Shown here one piece after another: positions 11,737 through 23,084 of a stretch of DNA of 64,000 nt. The notes beneath the pieces were generated by a model. That model searched no databases. It worked only from the letters and a program-made list of their open reading frames with translations, and had not been told where the DNA came from. The DNA comes from Malania oleifera. Its lineage: Eukaryota; Streptophyta; Magnoliopsida; Santalales; Ximeniaceae. How positions within the stretch are numbered: position 1 is the stretch's first letter; each line of letters begins with the position of its first letter. Location: contig NC_080420.1 of the NCBI RefSeq assembly GCF_029873635.1, positions 53,273,457-53,337,456 on the forward strand. Reading direction: 5' to 3'. Both the position numbers and the translations under genes were made by a program.

Positions 11737-12949
11737 TCAATCTGAGTCTTCCTTAGATCCACTTTCATCTCCTTCTTCTTCTTGTTCATCATAATTTTTA
11801 GCAGATTCATCATCACTAGATGGAACGGAGCTAATATCCATCAGAGTTGTGCCTTTGGAATAACTAGCCAAGTGTTTCTCAATCTTATCAACACACTGAA
11901 CAAGGTTTGAAATTTGAGTTTCCACAGTGGAAACCTTCTCCCGAAGAGTACCAAGACTAGATAGCATCCCATTGCTGAAGTTCATATAGTGATTGTAAAA
12001 TGGTAGGAACCAAGAGGGAGTTTCTGGGTCTAGCTGTACTGAAGTGGCTGGCATAGAAGGCTGAGGAGGTGGTTCAGATGTGGTGTGACAATGACCCTTG
12101 TGAAACCATCCTTGAGTAGTTTTCTTATATCCTATACGCTTAAGAATTGTGTCAAAAAAGTTATCGTAATGGGTTTTGCAAATGAAGTTGAATGATGGTG
12201 TGAGAACGTTAAAAGGTGAAAATACCATATTCAATATCCCAGCATATGGTAGAATGATACGAGGGGCATCAACTTTCATATTTATCCATTTGGGAAGTAA
12301 ACTTGGAAGATCCATCTTTTTCCCTTTAAGAATACACCACATAATAAAACAATCTAAAAAAGAAACATGGTCATGGGAATCAGATCGAGGTAGGATATTA
12401 TACGTAATAAGTTTATGCAAGATTATAGCTTGGAGATTGAGCTATTTGTAGATGGGTGGATGTCCAAAAGAGGTGGGTGTATCAGTTATGACAAGAGGTA
12501 AGAATTCCTCTGGAGTGAATCCTTGGGCCATTATCCATTGTTTTTCAACAATTTGAACTTCGAAATCTCCCAACTTAACGCAAAGAATTTCTCCCAAAGA
12601 TATGAAAGTAAGATGGATATTCTATCCTAGGAGATTTGTTTTTAACCCATTGTCGATTTTCTCCATGTTAGCATAGAAAATCCATACCACATTTGGATAG
12701 TACCCTTTGGCTTGATATGTGATAAATTGTTCCCATACAATTTCCTTAAAAAGCTCTAGGATTTCAGGAAAATCAGAATGGAAGAATGTGACATCGAGTA
12801 CTTTACCTAGAATTGATTCCGTTGAAGCAATTTGATTTCTATAAAGAGTTTTTGGCACGAGGAGTTACTAACTACTTTTCAACTTCATCGTTGTTGATTC
12901 GTGAGGAGGAAGAGGCACCCTTGTTAGCAACTAATTTGGTACGAGGCAT
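11737..12949 (-). pseudogene. B extra ORF (aORF), putative plant transposon-protein family
   Basis: About 400 codons in the sense direction after RNase H. The start at 12949 reads M-P-R-T-K; the reading then breaks after some 25 codons, reopens at 12858-12622 and, after a stop near 12452, runs open from 12420 to 11737. Around H-K-L-I-T-Y-N-I-L-P-R-S and later D-L-P-S-L-L-P-K-W-I it resembles the plant-specific 'putative plant transposon protein' domain found next to many retroelements; this family call is from memory. The C-terminus has a coiled-coil-like stretch and a very acidic tail rich in D, E and S. The position corresponds to the env-like or extra ORFs of Sireviruses. No signal peptide or convincing membrane segment is seen. 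Function unknown. Confidence 0.7.
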
Positions 12950-13268
12950 GTTTGCTTTGAAGGTTGAATTTGGTAAACCCTATAAATTTGGCGAGATGAT
13001 GTAGAGGTTGGGTTTGAATCAGGATTTTGGACGGATTTGGAGGAGAAATAGAATTGAAGAAGAGTAGGAATGAGAGTTTTTAGGGTGAGAAGAGAAGTGG
13101 TAGACGCTTAAGAGTCGTTAAAATGCCACATGATAGGGTTTTAAACCCTTACCCGCTACGAGGCAGTCACCCGTTACGAGGAGGCAGGCGCCTGTCTACA
13201 AAAAAATAAACAAAGTCAGTAGCATGGTAGTCGCCTGTCACCCAGGTGGCTGTCGCCTACCAAGCAGA
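12950..13268 (-). promoter_or_regulatory. Spacer between B pol and aORF with a U3-like motif cluster
   Basis: On the minus strand this holds TAGGCGACAGCC, CAGGCGACTACC and CAGGCGCCTGCC (13150-13265), matching the spelling of the B LTR U3 cluster, then a TTTTAAA stretch near 13135, a pyrimidine-rich leader and a TATAGGG stretch close to the ORF start at 12949. I infer a separate promoter for the aORF, copied from or co-evolving with the LTR. Confidence 0.5.
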
Positions 13269-14034
13269 TTTCCTTTCAAATAACTTCTCGTACATGCAAC
13301 ATTCCTAATTCTCATGTAATGAATATAAATCGATCCTCAGAGAGTGGTTTTTTGAATATATCTTCTAATTGATCGTTTGTATTGACAAATTCTAGTGTTA
13401 TGTCCTCATTTTGTATGTGATCTCTCAAGAAGTGATGTCTTATGTCAATATGTTTTGTTCTTGAGTGTGATACCGGATTTTTTGAAATATATATGGCACT
13501 TGTGTTGTCACACTTTATTGGAATTTTTTGATATCGAATTTTATAATCTCTTAATTGTTGTTTCATATATAACGTTTGGGCACAACAACTCCCAACTGTT
13601 ATGTATTCTGCTTTAGCTGTGGATAATGCCATAGAATTTTGTTTCTTTAAAAACCAGGAGACTAGTCAGTGTCCTAGAAAGTGACAAGTTCCACTAGTTT
13701 TCTTTCTATCTATATTACATCCAACAAAATCTGCATTTGAATAGCTTATCATTTCAAACTCAGTTCCCTTTGGATACCACAAGCCTAGTTTAAGTGTACC
13801 TAGTAAATACCTAAGTATTCGTTTTACTGCTATTTGATGTGATTCCTTGGGTGCTGATTGAAACCTTGCACACATGCATACACTAAACATGATGTCGGGT
13901 CTACTTGCTATCAAATATAATAGACTTCTTATCATTCCTCGGTAACATTTAGTGTCTACTTGTTTTCCTTTTTCATCTTTGCCAAGGCTTGTTGAAGTGC
14001 TCATGGGAGTTCCTATGGGTTTGCTTTCTTCCAT
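13269..14034 (-). pseudogene. B RNase H, two frames
   Basis: C-terminal part of copia pol. The first half (14034-13666) contains I-A-S-R-P-D-I-M-F-S-V; a short break and frame change follow. The second half (13632-13312) begins A-L-S-T-A-K-A-E-Y and contains S-R-T-K-H-I-D-I-R-H-H-F, the end of the copia RNase H fold. Reading stops near 13269. Continuous with RT upstream apart from a frameshift near 14030. Confidence 0.87.
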
Positions 14035-14759
14035 ATCAAATTTTTTAACATATCTTTAATATATTTAGCTTGATTTATGAATGTTCCATTTTTAGCTTGT
14101 TTAATTTGTAACCCTAGGAAGAAATTTAACTCTCCCATCATGCTCATCTCAAATTCTTCTTGCATAGACTTAGTAAATTCATTACACAAATCTTCATGAG
14201 TTGCTCCAAATATAATATCATTAACATAAATTTGTACTATAAGCATATCTTTATTTTTAATTTTTATAAATAGAGTGCTATCTATCTTTCCCCTTGAAAA
14301 ATTGTTTTGTAGTAGGAACTTGCTTAGTCTTTCATACCAAGCTCTAGGAACTTGTTTTAATCCATATAAGGCTTTTGTTAACTTGAATACATGATTTGGA
14401 TTTTTAGAGTCTTCAAATCCTAGAGGTTGTTTAACGTAAACTTCTTCATTTATATAACCGTTTAGGAATGCACTTTTTACATCCATTTGGTATAATTTAA
14501 AATCTTTATGTGTTGCATATGCAAGTAGTATCCTTATAGCTTCTATTCTTGCTACGGGAGCAAAAGTTTCTTCATAATTGATACCTTTTTCTTGATTATA
14601 ACCTTGTGCTACTAACCTAACTTTGTTTCTAATAACTACTCCATGTTCATCCCTTTTATTTCTAAACACCCATTTGGTTCCTATGATTGATTTATCTTTG
14701 GGTTTAGGTATAAGTTCCCATACTTGACTTCTTTCAAATTGATTTAGTTCCTCCTGCAT
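14013..14759 (-). pseudogene. B reverse transcriptase, open but catalytic box mutated
   Basis: A 248-aa open stretch covering nearly all of the copia [10 protein letters not shown] at the start, [12 protein letters not shown] in the palm, and the catalytic box near 14217-14228. That box reads Y-V-N-D instead of Y-V-D-D, a GAT-to-AAT change removing a metal-binding Asp, so the enzyme should be inactive. A TAA stop separates it from the integrase region upstream (about 14789). Confidence 0.9.
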
Positions 14760-14789
14760 TGCTATAATCCAAAAATCATCTTTTAAGGC

Positions 14790-15960
14790 TTATTCAATAT
14801 TCTTGAGTTTATCTTGAGACAAAAAGGCATAATGGTTACAAATATTTTTTAATGAGGCTCTAGTGGTTATTCCTTTTGACGGTTCACCAAGAATTTGATC
14901 TTTTGGGTGACTTTTAGCATATCTCCATTCTTTAGGTAATTCTAGATTTTCTATGATGTTTTCATTTGAAGTTTCATTATTGTTTTCTTCTTTTATTTCA
15001 ATATCTTCCTCTTTTTGTGATATGTCTTCTTTTTCATCATTCTTAACTTCATAATTATTTGATTCATCAAACGTTATGTATATTGATTCAATAATAGTAA
15101 GAGTCCTTTTATTGTAAACCCTATAAGATTTACTATTTGTAGAGTAACGTAAGAAAATTCCTTCATCATATTTTGCATCGAACTTTCCTAGATCATCTTT
15201 AGTATTAAGAATAAAGCATTTGCACCCAAATATATGAAAGTAGGAAATGTTGGGTTTTCTACCTTTCCATAGTTCATATGGTGTTTTTTCTATACCTAAT
15301 CTAATAGATACCCTATTTATTATATAACAAGTTGTATTCACAGCTTCCACCCAAAAGTATTTAGGAAGATTGTTTCGTTTATCATGGTTCTTGCCATTTC
15401 TTAGAGGGTTCTATTTTTTCTTTCTACAACTCCATTTTGTTGTAGAGTCCTAGGTGCTGAAAAATTATAGTTTATTCCATGTTCATTACAAAAGTTATCA
15501 ACATCTTTGTTTTTAAACTCCCTTCCTTGATCACTTCTAAAATTAGTTACATTATAGCCTTTTTCATTTTGTAATTTCTTGCATAAGGTGATTAGCATGT
15601 TACAAGCTTCATCTTTGTTTGCTAAGAATATACCCAAGTAAATCTTGAATAGTCATCTACAATTACAAAAGCATATTGTTTGCCTCTTAAGCTTAAGGTT
15701 CTAGTTGGACCAAATAAGTCTAGGTGCAAGAGCTCTAGGGATCTACTAGTTGATATATACTTTTTCTTTTTGAGACTTGTTTTAACTTGTTTTCCTTTTT
15801 GGCATGCATCACAAATTTTGTCTTTTATAAATTTTGTTTTTGGTAATCCTTTTACAAGATTATTCTTGGATAGTTTGGATAATAGATCCATACTAGCATG
15901 TCCTAGTTTCCTATGCCAAAGTCAACTCATTTCATTCATTGCAGTTGAACAAGTTACATT
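14790..15960 (-). pseudogene. B integrase, several frames
   Basis: Three open pieces: 15891-15622 with a C-D-A-C zinc-binding pair and H-L-D-L-F-G (first catalytic Asp); 15637-15401 with R-S-D-Q-G-R-E-F (second Asp) and N-G-V-V-E-R-K-N (Glu); and 15350-14790, the C-terminal domain with F-G-C-K-C-F and an acidic linker. All three DDE residues are visible, but at least two frame changes (near 15630 and 15380) break the reading. Confidence 0.87.
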
Positions 15961-16079
15961 TTGATTTACTAAGTTCTCCAGGTTTATACAATATACATTA
16001 TTTGTCCTATGAGCTATAAATAAGGTTTCATTGTTCTTAGAGTTTTGTATAACTCATTTTTCTTTCTTAAAAGTTATTT

Positions 16080-16320
16080 CAAATCCTTTATCACTTAATT
16101 AGCTAATGCTTAAAAGATTGTGTTTTAATCCTTCTACCAATAGCACATCATCAATAGTAAGAGAAGGTTCTTTACCTAGTATTTCAATACCAATAATCTT
16201 ACCTTTGGCATTGTCACCGAAGGTGACATATCCCCCATCCTTTTGTTTTAATGTGGTGAACTTCGTTATATCACTGGCCATGTGCCTTGAACACCCGTTG
16301 TCCAAGTACCATTTATCCGT
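16080..16320 (-). pseudogene. B protease
   Basis: Copia aspartic protease, open at 16305-16099. The active-site box reads M-D-N-G-C-S-R-H-M; most copia proteases have D-S-G here, so the Ser is replaced by Asn. The C-terminal L-K-H-N-L-L-S-I-S motif, typical of copia protease ends, is present and followed by a stop. Confidence 0.82.
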
Positions 16321-16344
16321 TGATGGTGTTTTCCTAAAGCATAC

Positions 16345-18128
16345 CTACAATGAGGGATTCATTGTGTTAGTCTTTGGAACCCAAATTCCCATAACTTTCT
16401 TTGAATTGTTTTTAGTTCCATTATTTACTTTCCATTCTCCTTGAACTTTAACATACTTCTTTTTGAGTGGGCAATTGAACATTACATAACCTTTAGTCTT
16501 GCACATGTAACAAGTTGTGTATTCATATTTGTTGTTTGAAGAAGTGCTAGCATAGTGCTTGGCTTCTTTGACAAAATATCTCATGTATAATTTTTTACTC
16601 TTTTTATTTGTTTTTCCATTAAAACCTACCCCTTATTTATTTTCATGTAGTCTTTGTTGTCCAATCATTTTTTCAAAGTTTTCCTTTCCTTTTGTAAAGT
16701 TAAATATAATTTTCTCTTTATCCTCCACTGATTTTTTAAGTTCGATTATCTCTAACTCCTTTTTATTTAAATTCTCTTCCTTAATTTTTTCTATATCTTG
16801 AATAATTTCTTTTATTTCTTCTTCTAGCTTTTTAATACAAGAATCTTTCTCCATTTCACTGGTTTTCGAAGTTTCAAGTTGCTTCATTAATTCTTTATTT
16901 TGATCTTTCAAAGTTATGTTTCTCTTGGAGACTTTTATGAATCTTTTGTGTAGAGAAAATAGCTCAGCTTATAATTCTTTTTATGAAGGCATGCTATCGC
17001 AAGATTCGTCTAAAGACTTATTGTTAGATTCTGTTGAAGAGTAATAGGAATTTACCTCTTCATCATTCGCCATGAAGCATATATTTGCCATCTTTTGTCC
17101 ACTTGACTCGTTTTCCGTCTCACTGGAGCTTGAATCATCCCAAGTGGCCTTCATAGCTTCCTTCTTTTTCCTTTTGTCTTTCTTGAGCAACGGGCAATCC
17201 GGGTTGATATGCCCTGGTTTCTTGCAATGATAGCATATAGGGGGTTCATTTTTACTTTTATTTTCTTTTCTACTTGTCTCTCCTTTTTCAGGTTTCTTTT
17301 TATTGAACATTCTAGGAAACCTCTTATTCCTTCTATAGAACTTGCCTAGTCTCTTAGTGATGAATGCTAATTCATCTTGATCTAAGTCACTTGATTCACT
17401 TTCTTCTTCACTTGAGCTGTTGCTAAAAGCTTTTAGGGCAATGGACTTTTTATGCTTAGGTTCGAGATTTCTTTCCTTTAATGTCATTTCATAGGTGAGC
17501 AGTGAACCTATTAGTTCATCTAGTGGGGTGGTCTTGAGATTCCTACCTTCCGTGATAGCAGCAGCCTTTGGTTCCCATATGAAGGGAAGGCCTCCTAGTA
17601 TTTTCCTAATCATTTCATAGGTAGTGTAAGTTTTTCCTAAGGTACTTAAGGAATTTATTATGTGAGTGAATCTTGTATACATACTAGAGATTGTTTCATC
17701 TGAATTCATTTTGAATGCTTCATACTCACTTGTTAACATGTCAATCCTATTGTCTCTAACATCTATTGTTCCTTCATATGTTACTTCTAATTTGTCCCAA
17801 ATATCTTTAGCCATTTTGCAGGCCATGACCCTATTAAATTCATTAGCATCTAGAGCACAATATAAAGTATTTATAACACTTGAATTGATTTGAAGCATTT
17901 TATAGTCTTAATCGGTCATATCCTTCTTCTCTTTTGGAATTTGTTTTCCATCTACTATCTTAGTTGGGATTAGGTCTCCATCCATAACTACGTCCCACGC
18001 TTTCCAATCCATGTGTTGGAGATAGATTTGCATTCTCTTTTTCTAAAACATATAATTATGTCCACAAAATATTGGTGGACGGGTTAAGGATTGCCCTCTC
18101 CAAATGGAGCTACTCCTATGTTTTCCAT
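16345..18128 (-). pseudogene. B gag with two zinc knuckles
   Basis: The start at 18128 reads M-E-N-x-G-V-A-P-F-G. A TGG-to-TAG stop lies near 18040 and a TAA near 17906. The main open stretch (17898-16981, 305 aa) carries the UBN2-type capsid core, an acidic linker, a first knuckle C-Y-H-C-K-K-P-G-H-x4-C and then K-A-T-W-D-D-S. Downstream (16911-16633) is a lysine/glutamate-rich coiled coil and a second knuckle-like CX2C motif with a Tyr in place of the His. This long two-knuckle gag is shared with D. Confidence 0.87.
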
Positions 18129-18170
18129 TTAGATCTTTTTATAACTTCTTGTTAGGAATTACTATAACTA

Positions 18171-18183
18171 GGTTCTGATACCA
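18171..18183 (-). other. Primer-binding site of B (initiator Met tRNA)
   Basis: TGGTATCAGAACC on the minus strand, two bases after the LTR end; one mismatch to the usual TGGTATCAGAGC. Confidence 0.9.
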
Positions 18184-18185
18184 AT

Positions 18186-19943
18186 TGAAATTAGGATAGC
18201 TTCCCAAGAGGGGGGTGAATTGGGTTTTAAAATTTTCTTTTCTTTTTAATGTTTCTATGCTATAACAATAAGCACACTTCCAACACAATCACAAAATTAA
18301 ATCAAATCAACCACAACTAAAAACAAAATAATCAATATCTTGATTCTTGTATCAATAGCCTTGTAGCAAAGTGAAAAGCTCGCTGGATTTATGTAGGCCT
18401 TGTGTTAATTCACAATCACACTTCTTCCTAGTGTTCAGTTTTTAAATAAACTTTCAGTTTAATAAGTTTAGGATGATCAACCAACGTAATCCCTTTTGAT
18501 TTCCGCAATCAATGTTGATCAAGCCAAAATGAATTATCTTCCAGTCTATTTAACAACCATACACTTAGAATTTATAAATTTTAAAACATCCACGCAAGTT
18601 GTAAATTCTGCTAAAAAAATAAAGAGTAACGAAGAAAGAGAGAGACACAAGGTTTTACAAGGTTCAGCTTATACCCAACCTACATCCTTGCCTCTAGCAA
18701 ACCACCAAAGGATTCACTAGTTCAGTTCCGTTGACAGGTGGAACAATACCATTTACAACACTCCTCGGTTTAGGCTAGAGCCGGCCTCTCCAAACGATAT
18801 ACCCTCGTTCAATCCAACGATTCTACAGCCTTGAATCGTCTACAAACAAGAAACATATAGAGAAGGATTTTTGTACGGGAGACACTCTCACAACAGAGTT
18901 GATTAGTGCAAGATTCAACACAAATATACTTCAAAGTAAATCAATATAAAGATATTGAAGCTCAATTGAATTTAGATCACCCAATATATCTTCTAAGTAT
19001 TGAAAGATTTAGACTTTGAAGGCTCTACTTCGAAATTTGTATCAGCACCAATTCAGTAGTGGAAGTAGGATGAACACAAGAGAGATTGAGAGCTTTTAGA
19101 GAACTTTGATTGTTGGAAAATTTCTTTGGTATTGAAATCTTTGAAGGTTGGGGCTATTTATAGATGTTTAAAAGGTAATTCCTTGCCCCCCAAGTTTACT
19201 TGGAGTAATCCTCAAGTTTTCCAAAAAAGTAGTGCCCAAGAAATCTATTTAAAAAATCTTCCCATTGAGAATTTTAAAAACTGTGTCGAGTGGCAGTCAC
19301 CTACCACGACCTAGTAATCGCTTGCTAAAGAGAAAAGTGAACAACCCAGAAGGCTGGCAGTCGCCTACCATAACACAAGCAGTCACCTGGCTTGACCACT
19401 CAGGCGCCTGGTAGTGCTCAGGCGGTCGCTTGGCACCCTACAGCCTCCTACGTTTATTTCTTTTAAAATGTGGCAGTCTACTGCCTATGTGGGTAGTTGT
19501 CTGGCTCTCAGTTTTCACTTATATTTATTTGAAAAAATGTTTCTTTTTTTAAGACCTTTTTTACTTTGATTTTAAAACATATTTTAGGGTTTTTCTAAAA
19601 ATGTATTTCTTAGTTTCTTTTGATTTATAAGAGCTTCAATTCAGTTTATATTGAAGTTTATATGAAGTACTTACATAGACACATCCTTAAAACTCTATTC
19701 TTTTGATCTTCAAGTAAGTCCTTGTTCTTCCATGATCATATATCATCTTTGAGCTTTTGATCATCTTTATTTCTTGAACCTTTTGTATAGTATATTCATC
19801 ATGAGCTTTATCATCCTTTTGAGCTTAGAATTTCTTTAAGCTTTGCCTTCTTCCTGAAAGAATTTCACTTGAAACAAGCCATATCAAACTTATCGTGATT
19901 TGTTATCATCAAAATAAGAATTGTAAGCCTTGTTAGGCCGACA
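18186..19943 (-). repeat. 5' LTR of B (1758 bp)
   Basis: Partner of 9328-11083. U3 motif cluster 19270-19500, TATA box (CTATAAATAG on minus) at 19154-19163, termini TG..CA. Confidence 0.95.
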
Positions 19944-20279
19944 TGTAGGTTTAGCTTCGCCCGTAAGTAAGTTGAGGAGACTCCGCCTCATAAGGAGTAG
20001 TGTAAATAGTGTCACTCCGCCTGGTTAAGTGACCATTTAGTGAATCCTCAAGTGGGTTGGTTTAAGGCGGGGACGTAGGCATAGTTTCTGAACCTCGATA
20101 AAAACAGAGTGTCACTCTTTCCTTATACTCTCTATATACCTGCACTTGCTTGCTTATTTTACTTGTTGATATTACTACTTGTGCACTTAACTGTCTATTT
20201 GAATTTGATTAGGAAATAATAATATTGTTATATTTTGTTAAATTATTTGGACATTCATATAACTGTTGGTTTTGTGTTT
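19944..20279 (+). repeat. 3' LTR of A, segment 2 of 3 (TSD of B at 19944-19948)
   Basis: Continues the A LTR exactly where B broke it: GTTTAGCTTCGCCCGTAAG follows the TGTAG duplication and matches 2283 onward in the 5' LTR. Contains the U5 box GGGGACGTAGGC near 20072. Ends at TGTTT, the target of C. Confidence 0.93.
20275..20279. repeat. TSD of C (TGTTT), left copy
   Basis: Perfect match to 22314-22318. Confidence 0.9.
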
Positions 20280-20689
20280 TGTTGAGCTGATTGGTCATAT
20301 CCCATTTTGATAACGACAAATACCTTGGTACTAATGCTTGCCTTGAGCTTGCATGCAAGTTCACTCTACGCATGGAATTAAAAAGAACATTATATCATGA
20401 TGGCGTATGGTGACCCCCAAGGAAGATTGAAGAATATTATGCTTAATTTGTATTTGTAATTTGTATATTCTTCATTTTGGACTGTAACATATTATGGTCT
20501 GTAATAACTGCATCATGCACGATGGACTATATGCTCAGGTTGCCTTAGATTGACCTTTAGGTTGCTACACACTTAGTGCACAGAACCCCTCTTAGCTCAC
20601 ATATCATCAGGGGTAAATTTAAATTAAAGTATGAACCTTAGGCTTAAAATCATAAGGGCTTCGGGAAACTGAACCAGGAAAGTCAAATT

Positions 20690-21035
20690 GCCTCGGTCGA
20701 CCAAACTATTGACAGGTCAAATAGTTAACCTGACTTCGGGTGACCGAACTCAAATGACTTGAGTGTCCTTGGTCGACTGAACTCATACCCTTACTCTATC
20801 CAACGTCCTCATGCGCTTGAACTTGTAGTTCATTTTCACCTCGAGCGACCGAACTTGGCAGTTCGGTAGGCTAAACTTTGTTTCAGGCAACCGAACCTTG
20901 GACATTTTGGAAAATTGCCTTGAACAACAAACCAAACTTAAATTCATGCACCCAAACATAGAAAATTCACTTTTTTCCATGTGTCTGTTTGGGCAACCGA
21001 ACCTATAGCTCGGTCGAACGAAACTCTCGGGTTGG
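20690..21035 (+). repeat. U3 motif cluster of C (GGTCGACCGAAC type)
   Basis: Seven or eight degenerate copies: GGTCGACCAAAC, GGTGACCGAACTC, GGTCGACTGAACTC, GAGCGACCGAAC, AGGCAACCGAACC, GGGCAACCGAACC, CGGTCGAACG. Spelling is specific to C. Confidence 0.72.
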
Positions 21036-21148
21036 CCAAATTTTTACCACGCTTAATTAGGGTTAAATAGGGTTAATTTATTAAACACATTTAAAATAAT
21101 TTTAATAATTCCCTAAGTGACCCCAATGATTATAATTTTGGCCTTCTT

Positions 21149-21157
21149 TATATATAT
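21149..21157 (+). promoter_or_regulatory. TATA box of the C LTR
   Basis: TATATATAT about 115 bp after the U3 cluster. Confidence 0.6.
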
Positions 21158-22313
21158 GAGGTTATTTGCTCTAATTAAGAGAGATTAGCATTTGGATTAG
21201 CCTAAAAATCCTTTGATTTTTTGAGTGCATATTTATCAAATCCAAAGCCCATACACTCTTCTTTTGTCATTCCTTTGATAAATCAAGCTTCTTAAGAGTG
21301 TTCTTGAGTGATTCCATTTGCTTAAAAACTCTCCTTATTCTAGATTAATTGATTGTTTTTATTGAGAGTTTTAGTCAAGGTGTTTCCCCCGGTTTAACTA
21401 ATAAATCTTTGTGTGGGAAAACCATTGTAGCTAGTGAGTTTTTGCATCTTTGTTGCAAGACTCATCAAGCTTGTGTTTTTTCGATTGTGTAAAATCTTTT
21501 TCACAGGCTTACTTTTCAAATATCTCTTTAGCTATTATTTTGAGAAAATCATCTTTGGGATATTTTGATTACTTTTGTTAGAACTCTTTGAAACCTGTTT
21601 TGATTGATTAATATTGATACTTTGTTTCAAAGATTGTTTGAAATACACTCTAGGACTTGATTATATATATTTACATCAGATTGAGTGTTAGCACACTTCA
21701 TTAGCACTGAGCATAAATTCTATCATCTATGAGTGCATATTTATATAGACTATATTGTGGTACATATCTGCTTGTGTAGAAGTGCTTTATTTTTATGCAA
21801 AATTTCATATCTAATTGTATACTCGACATGTGTTCGGAAGAGGGAGACTTGCCCTGTGAAAAGTTTCGGATTGGCTTTGACCTGGTCAGGAAAGCTAGGT
21901 GCACCATCCTGGTAAGGTGTTGTATTCGGTGCCGCTCCACCCATGAAGTGAGCCTTAGTGGAGTCCTTGTGCTTGTGAGCCAAGGTGGGGACGTAGGCAG
22001 TATTGGCCGAACCCCGATAACATATTTGGTGTCATTTTTAATTTTCCTGCATTATAGTCTGCCTTGTGCTTGATTTAATTTCCTTGTTGAATATACTAAT
22101 TATCTGATTGACACTGTATTGCATTTGGTTGAGAAATACTGAAATTGTGTTGCATATACTAAAAGTTGATTAATATAACAAATCTGCAATTTCATACATG
22201 CTTAGACTGCCCCTAGGTTGCATAATACTTTTGCTAGACTGGTTAACCTAGGAAGAAATTTTTAAATCTACAATTCACCCCCCCCCCCTCTTGGGATTGC
22301 ACCAAAGTCAACA

Positions 22314-22429
22314 TGTTTGGATTAGAAAGACTCTAGGTTGGGAAATACATATTTTATCCTAGTTTGACCTAGGATTTTTAAAATCTCCAATTCACCCCCC
22401 TCGCTTTTGGGATTACACCAAAAATCACA
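22314..22429 (+). repeat. 3' LTR of A, segment 3 of 3 (TSD of C at 22314-22318)
   Basis: Resumes with GGATTAGAAAGACTC as in the 5' LTR and ends AAAATCACA. The TSD CCAAC follows at 22430-22434. Confidence 0.93.
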
Positions 22430-22434
22430 CCAAC
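22430..22434. repeat. TSD of A (CCAAC), right copy
   Basis: Matches 519-523. Confidence 0.9.
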
Positions 22435-23070
22435 GACCATAAAATAGCTAGTAGTCCAATTTGCCTATAAATACAAGTCCAAATACGTGTTTATACAATT
22501 GATTTAGTAATTTGCATTTCATTCCCAAGCACATCACATTTTAGTACTATGCTCAAAATCTCTCTTACTCTTTAATCTAGTTGTGAATCATTAGTTGGAG
22601 AGATTTGTGTGAGGTTTTGATTGCATCAAATATCAACTCATTTAAGGAGCATTTGTTTTTGTAAATCACATTCATCGTCTTGTTTTATAAGGGTTCTTGG
22701 TGAACCAAAGTGTAAGGGTTCTTGGTGAACCAAATTGCAAGGGTTCTTGGTGAACCTTGCTGGAAGGCTCTTGGTGAGCAAAAGGGATTTGTTCCCATGG
22801 TGTAAATTCTTCTTTGCCAGTGAAGGAGTTGTGTTAGTGGATTGTGGAAATCTTGGGTGTGACTCAAGGCATGGACATAGGTAAGGGGCCAAACCATGTT
22901 AACATTGGTGTTGAGCTTTTCTTCCCTTCTCTTTAATTTATATCTTGTGCATGATTTGTATTCTATATATTGTGATATAATCATTTGTATCTTGCAAAGA
23001 TTTTATATTTTGTAGAGAAAAGCGAAAATACGTAAAAGAGTCTATTCATCCCCCCTCTAGACTCGACTCT
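22435..23070 (+). mobile_element. Z: right part of the old LTR split by A
   Basis: Begins with a TATA box CTATAAATA (22465-22473), set in GCCTATAAATAC exactly as in the D LTR, then a leader, a hairpin-bearing tandem repeat (22691-22790), a U5-like box GGACATAGG with GGCCAAACC (22872-22891), and a C-rich end (ATCCCCCCTCTAG near 23050) as in plant copia LTRs. No primer site or internal region follows, so it is either a solo LTR or a truncated one. Confidence 0.55.
22691..22790. repeat. 25-bp tandem repeat with a hairpin in each unit
   Basis: Four copies at an exact 25-bp period (22691, 22716, 22741, 22766). Each of the first three begins GGGTTCTTGGTGAACC, a perfect 5-bp stem GGTTC/GAACC with loop TTGGT. 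The fourth reads GGCTCTTGGTGAGC, where paired changes keep the stem (GCTC/GAGC). Confidence 0.85.
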
Positions 23071-23084
23071 AGGACCAAAGTTTT

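Larger units (their letters stand above)
9328..19943 (-). mobile_element. Element B: Ty1/copia with an extra ORF, inserted in the A 3' LTR
   Basis: A 10.6-kb element on the minus strand with both LTRs, primer site, gag, protease, integrase, RT, RNase H, an extra ORF and a polypurine tract. The perfect 5-bp TSD and LTR similarity of about 96-97% (by eye) make it younger than A. Its gag and pol are of the same family as A and D, so I place it in the same probable Sirevirus-type lineage. Coding regions have a modest number of breaks, and the RT catalytic box is mutated (Y-V-N-D). Confidence 0.95.
20280..22313 (+). mobile_element. Element C: solo LTR of a copia-type element
   Basis: A 2034-bp sequence starting TGTTGAGC and ending CAACA, flanked by a perfect 5-bp TSD, with no internal region. 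U3 motif cluster 20690-21035, TATA box 21149-21157, a U5 box GGGGACGTAGGC near 21987 with GCCGAACC after it, and a C-rich 3' end. The U5 style matches A, so it is probably from a related lineage. Most likely left by recombination between the two LTRs of a full element. Confidence 0.9.
524..22429 (+). mobile_element. Element A: Ty1/copia LTR retrotransposon, complete but nested
   Basis: Full-length copia element on the plus strand. Order: 5' LTR, initiator-Met primer site, gag, protease, integrase, RT, RNase H, polypurine tract, 3' LTR. Removing B (9328-19943), C (20280-22313) and their duplicated target bases leaves about 9.2 kb. Integrase before RT is the copia order. The long gag with a UBN2-type core and the linker resembling A-T-W-D-D after the zinc knuckle suggest the Sirevirus (SIRE/Maximus) lineage; that lineage call is inference. 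The first 250 bp of the two LTRs agree at roughly 94-95% by eye, so A is older than B. All coding regions are broken. Confidence 0.92.

Noticed and set aside
21701..22073. Cluster of ORFs on both strands in C
   Set aside because: Within the transcribed part of a solo LTR, overlapping in four frames, no domain.
20280..22313. C as a full short element (TRIM or similar)
   Set aside because: No internal repeats, primer site or polypurine tract within it. It has the U3-TATA-U5 layout of one LTR and a perfect TSD.
471..22452. Similar strings AACGACTATAAATGGCTAG (471) and AACGACCATAAAATAGCTAG (22432) on both sides of A
   Set aside because: They could suggest a longer duplication at insertion, but they do not abut the LTR symmetrically, and the 5-bp CCAAC fits copia integration. 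More likely a local repeat in the Z LTR.
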